From contig WJMB01000188.1 of assembly GCA_014728185.1 (NCBI GenBank), positions 1 to 5,245 of the forward strand: a stretch of 5,245 nucleotides of DNA, read 5' to 3'. This document shows positions 3,869 to 5,245 of this stretch, piece by piece. Within the stretch, counting starts at the first letter, position 1, and each line of letters opens with the position of its first letter. The notes under the pieces are model-generated. The model saw nothing but the letters and a program-made list of their open reading frames with translations. It was not told the origin of the DNA and made no database searches. The position numbers were made by a program, and so were the translations under genes. The stretch is from Candidatus Coatesiibacteriota bacterium (GTDB lineage: Bacteria > RBG-13-66-14).

Positions 3869-5245
3869 ATGCCCGGAATCATCGCCGCCCTGATCGAGGA
3901 GATCATCAAGGCCCGCTCCAGGGGAAAAAGCGAGATCGTCCGCTCCACCCGCGAGAAGATCGCCGTCCAACTGGGGCGACCCCTGGAGTCCTTCACCATC
4001 GACTCCCCCGACGATCCAGCCATCGTCGAGCGGGTTATCGGCATCGGCAAGAACCTGGGCATCGATGTCAGCCGCCTGGCCGCCCGCCTCGAGGAGGAGT
4101 CCACCCAGGAGCCCACCCTCGAGTCCCGCTGGGCCTTCAGCAACGCCGTCTCCCCGGGCGTGGCGGCCCGGGAGCTCAAGGAGGCCGTCGGCGGAGCCCG
4201 GGGCGGTCTGTTCGTCTACTTCGCCTCGACGGCCTACCAGCCCGAGGCGATGTCCTGGGCGGTCAAGAGCGAGTTCCAGCTCTGCAAGGTCATCGGCTGC
4301 ACCACCGCCGGGGAGCTCTCCCCGCGCGGCCTGACCAAGAACTCCGTCGTCGGGCTCTACCTGCCGCCCAGCTACGCCTCCGGCGTCGAGCTGGCCGTTG
4401 TCACCGAGCTCTCGAAGGGCGCCGCCGGCGCCACCAAGGCCGTGCGCTACCTGGCCGGCCAGTTCGGCGAGGAGTCCCTGAACCTGGACACCGAGCGCTA
4501 CGTCGGCATTGTCCTGGCCGACGGCCTCTCCGGCGGAGAGGAGCAGTTGATGGTCGCCCTGGGCGGTGTGACCGACGTGCTGTTCATCGGCGGATCCGCC
4601 GGCGACGACCTCAAGTTCAAGAAAACCTGGATCTTCTGCGAGGACAAAGCCTACTCCGACGCCGCCGTGCTGGCCCTGATCAAGCTCAAAGTCCCCTACA
4701 CCATCGCCAAGACCCAGAGCTTCTCGATGCGTGAGACCACCCTCGAGGCCACCCGGGTCGACCCGGCCGAACGCACCGTCTACGAGTTCGACGGCAAACC
4801 CGCCGTCGAGGCCTACGCCGCCGCCCTGGGGATAGCCCCGGAGGAGCTCGACCAGGAGGCCATGACCAGCCACCCCCTGGGCCTGGCCGTCGGCGACGAG
4901 CCCTACGTGCGCAGCCCCCAGCAGATCCTCGATGGACGCGGCGTCAAGTTCTACTGCCGCGTCGACGAAGGCTCCAAGCTGCACCTGCTCGACAACACCG
5001 ACATCCCCGGCGACACCGAACGCGACGTGGCCGAGGCCGAAACCAGCCTCGGACGGCCCATCGGCGCGATGCTCGTCTTCAACTGCATTCTACGCCACCT
5101 GGAACTCGAGAGCCGCGGCATCGTGGCACCCTTCGTCAACGCCCTGGGCGAACGGACCTTCGCCGGCTTCTCGACCTACGGCGAACAGTACATCGGCCAC
5201 ATCAACCAGACGGCGACGATCCTCTGCTTCGGCAAGCCGAAGTAG
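3869..5245 (+). CDS. FIST N- and C-domain protein (putative small-ligand sensor)
   Basis: The product is a predicted cytoplasmic protein of 458 residues with no signal peptide or membrane segment. FIST domains are thought, mainly from genome context, to bind small ligands such as amino acids in signal transduction; no ligand can be read here. FIST_N spans about 112-295. It includes LFVYFASTAYQPEAM, the turn GCTTAGE (143-149), GIVLADGLSGGEEQLM and the glycine-rich GGSAGDDLKF (from 241). FIST_C spans about 297-440, from RVDPAERTVYEFDGKPAVEAY through AMLVFNCILRH and TFAGFSTYGEQYIG, followed by the typical end HINQTATILCFGK. Residues 1-88 precede the FIST fold: a helical, charged segment with TREKIAVQLGRP and IDSPDDPAIVERVIGIGKNLGI, which I cannot assign. 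The start at ATG 3869 has only a weak AGGCAGG site (3855-3861), but no better start exists. It is divergent from the CsgG-like gene, and its stop is the last codon of the window. No kinase, cyclase or receiver domain is attached. Confidence 0.88.
   Translation: MPGIIAALIEEIIKARSRGKSEIVRSTREKIAVQLGRPLESFTIDSPDDPAIVERVIGIGKNLGIDVSRLAARLEEESTQEPTLESRWAFSNAVSPGVAARELKEAVGGARGGLFVYFASTAYQPEAMSWAVKSEFQLCKVIGCTTAGELSPRGLTKNSVVGLYLPPSYASGVELAVVTELSKGAAGATKAVRYLAGQFGEESLNLDTERYVGIVLADGLSGGEEQLMVALGGVTDVLFIGGSAGDDLKFKKTWIFCEDKAYSDAAVLALIKLKVPYTIAKTQSFSMRETTLEATRVDPAERTVYEFDGKPAVEAYAAALGIAPEELDQEAMTSHPLGLAVGDEPYVRSPQQILDGRGVKFYCRVDEGSKLHLLDNTDIPGDTERDVAEAETSLGRPIGAMLVFNCILRHLELESRGIVAPFVNALGERTFAGFSTYGEQYIGHINQTATILCFGKPK

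Noticed and set aside
2767..4179. Long form (470 codons) of the minus-strand CsgG-like gene
   Set aside because: The extra N-terminal part would cross the AT-richer promoter region and overlap the FIST gene. A signal peptide and AGGAGG mark the start at 3612.
3863..4984. Minus-strand open frame of 373 codons across the FIST gene
   Set aside because: It is an antisense shadow, Gly/Leu/Ala/Asp-rich, caused by GC-biased codon use in a clear FIST gene.
1..5245. CRISPR array, insertion sequence, phage or defence genes
   Set aside because: No regularly spaced repeats, transposase or terminal inverted repeats, nuclease or phage-type proteins were seen on either strand.

Overview
The window is GC-rich DNA, probably from an anaerobic and probably diderm bacterium. 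It has clear AGGAGG-type ribosome binding sites, sigma70-like promoters and a strong NNC/NNG codon bias. Anaerobic life is suggested by the multi-subunit, ferredoxin-dependent pyruvate oxidoreductase, and a diderm envelope by a secreted CsgG/LpoB-like protein. The phylum cannot be named from this sequence; an uncultured lineage known from metagenomes would fit.

Left part (1-2631, + strand): the distal part of a pyruvate:ferredoxin oxidoreductase operon of the separate-subunit type, in the order porD-porA-porB. PorA and PorB together form the thiamine-diphosphate active site. PorB carries the proximal [4Fe-4S] cluster and PorD is the 2x[4Fe-4S] electron-transfer subunit. The gamma subunit (PorC/PorG) needed for a full complex is not present and presumably lies upstream. 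The operon ends at a strong hairpin terminator. Its left end is abnormal: the 5' part of porD is replaced, in frame, by about 25 codons that encode an internal piece of PorA. The DNA of that piece differs from the porA copy in this window only at four silent sites. A GC-rich inverted repeat sits between porD and porA, just before the porA ribosome binding site.

Middle (2632-3612): a G-rich convergent spacer that holds a degenerate second copy of the last bases of porB, then a minus-strand gene for a secreted protein with a CsgG/LpoB-like domain and an unassigned beta-rich C-terminal region.

Right part (3613-5245): a 256-bp divergent promoter region with good sigma70-like candidates in both directions and an 8-bp dyad overlapping one of them. 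It is followed by a plus-strand gene for a cytoplasmic FIST-domain (putative small-ligand sensing) protein with an N-terminal helical extension of about 88 residues. The window ends exactly at that gene's stop codon.

The por operon is ordinary central anaerobic metabolism. I see no sign of a phage, transposon, CRISPR array or defence system. The most notable items are the PorA-PorD junction at the left end, the hairpin before porA, and the divergent CsgG-like/FIST gene pair with its dyad-overlapped promoter.
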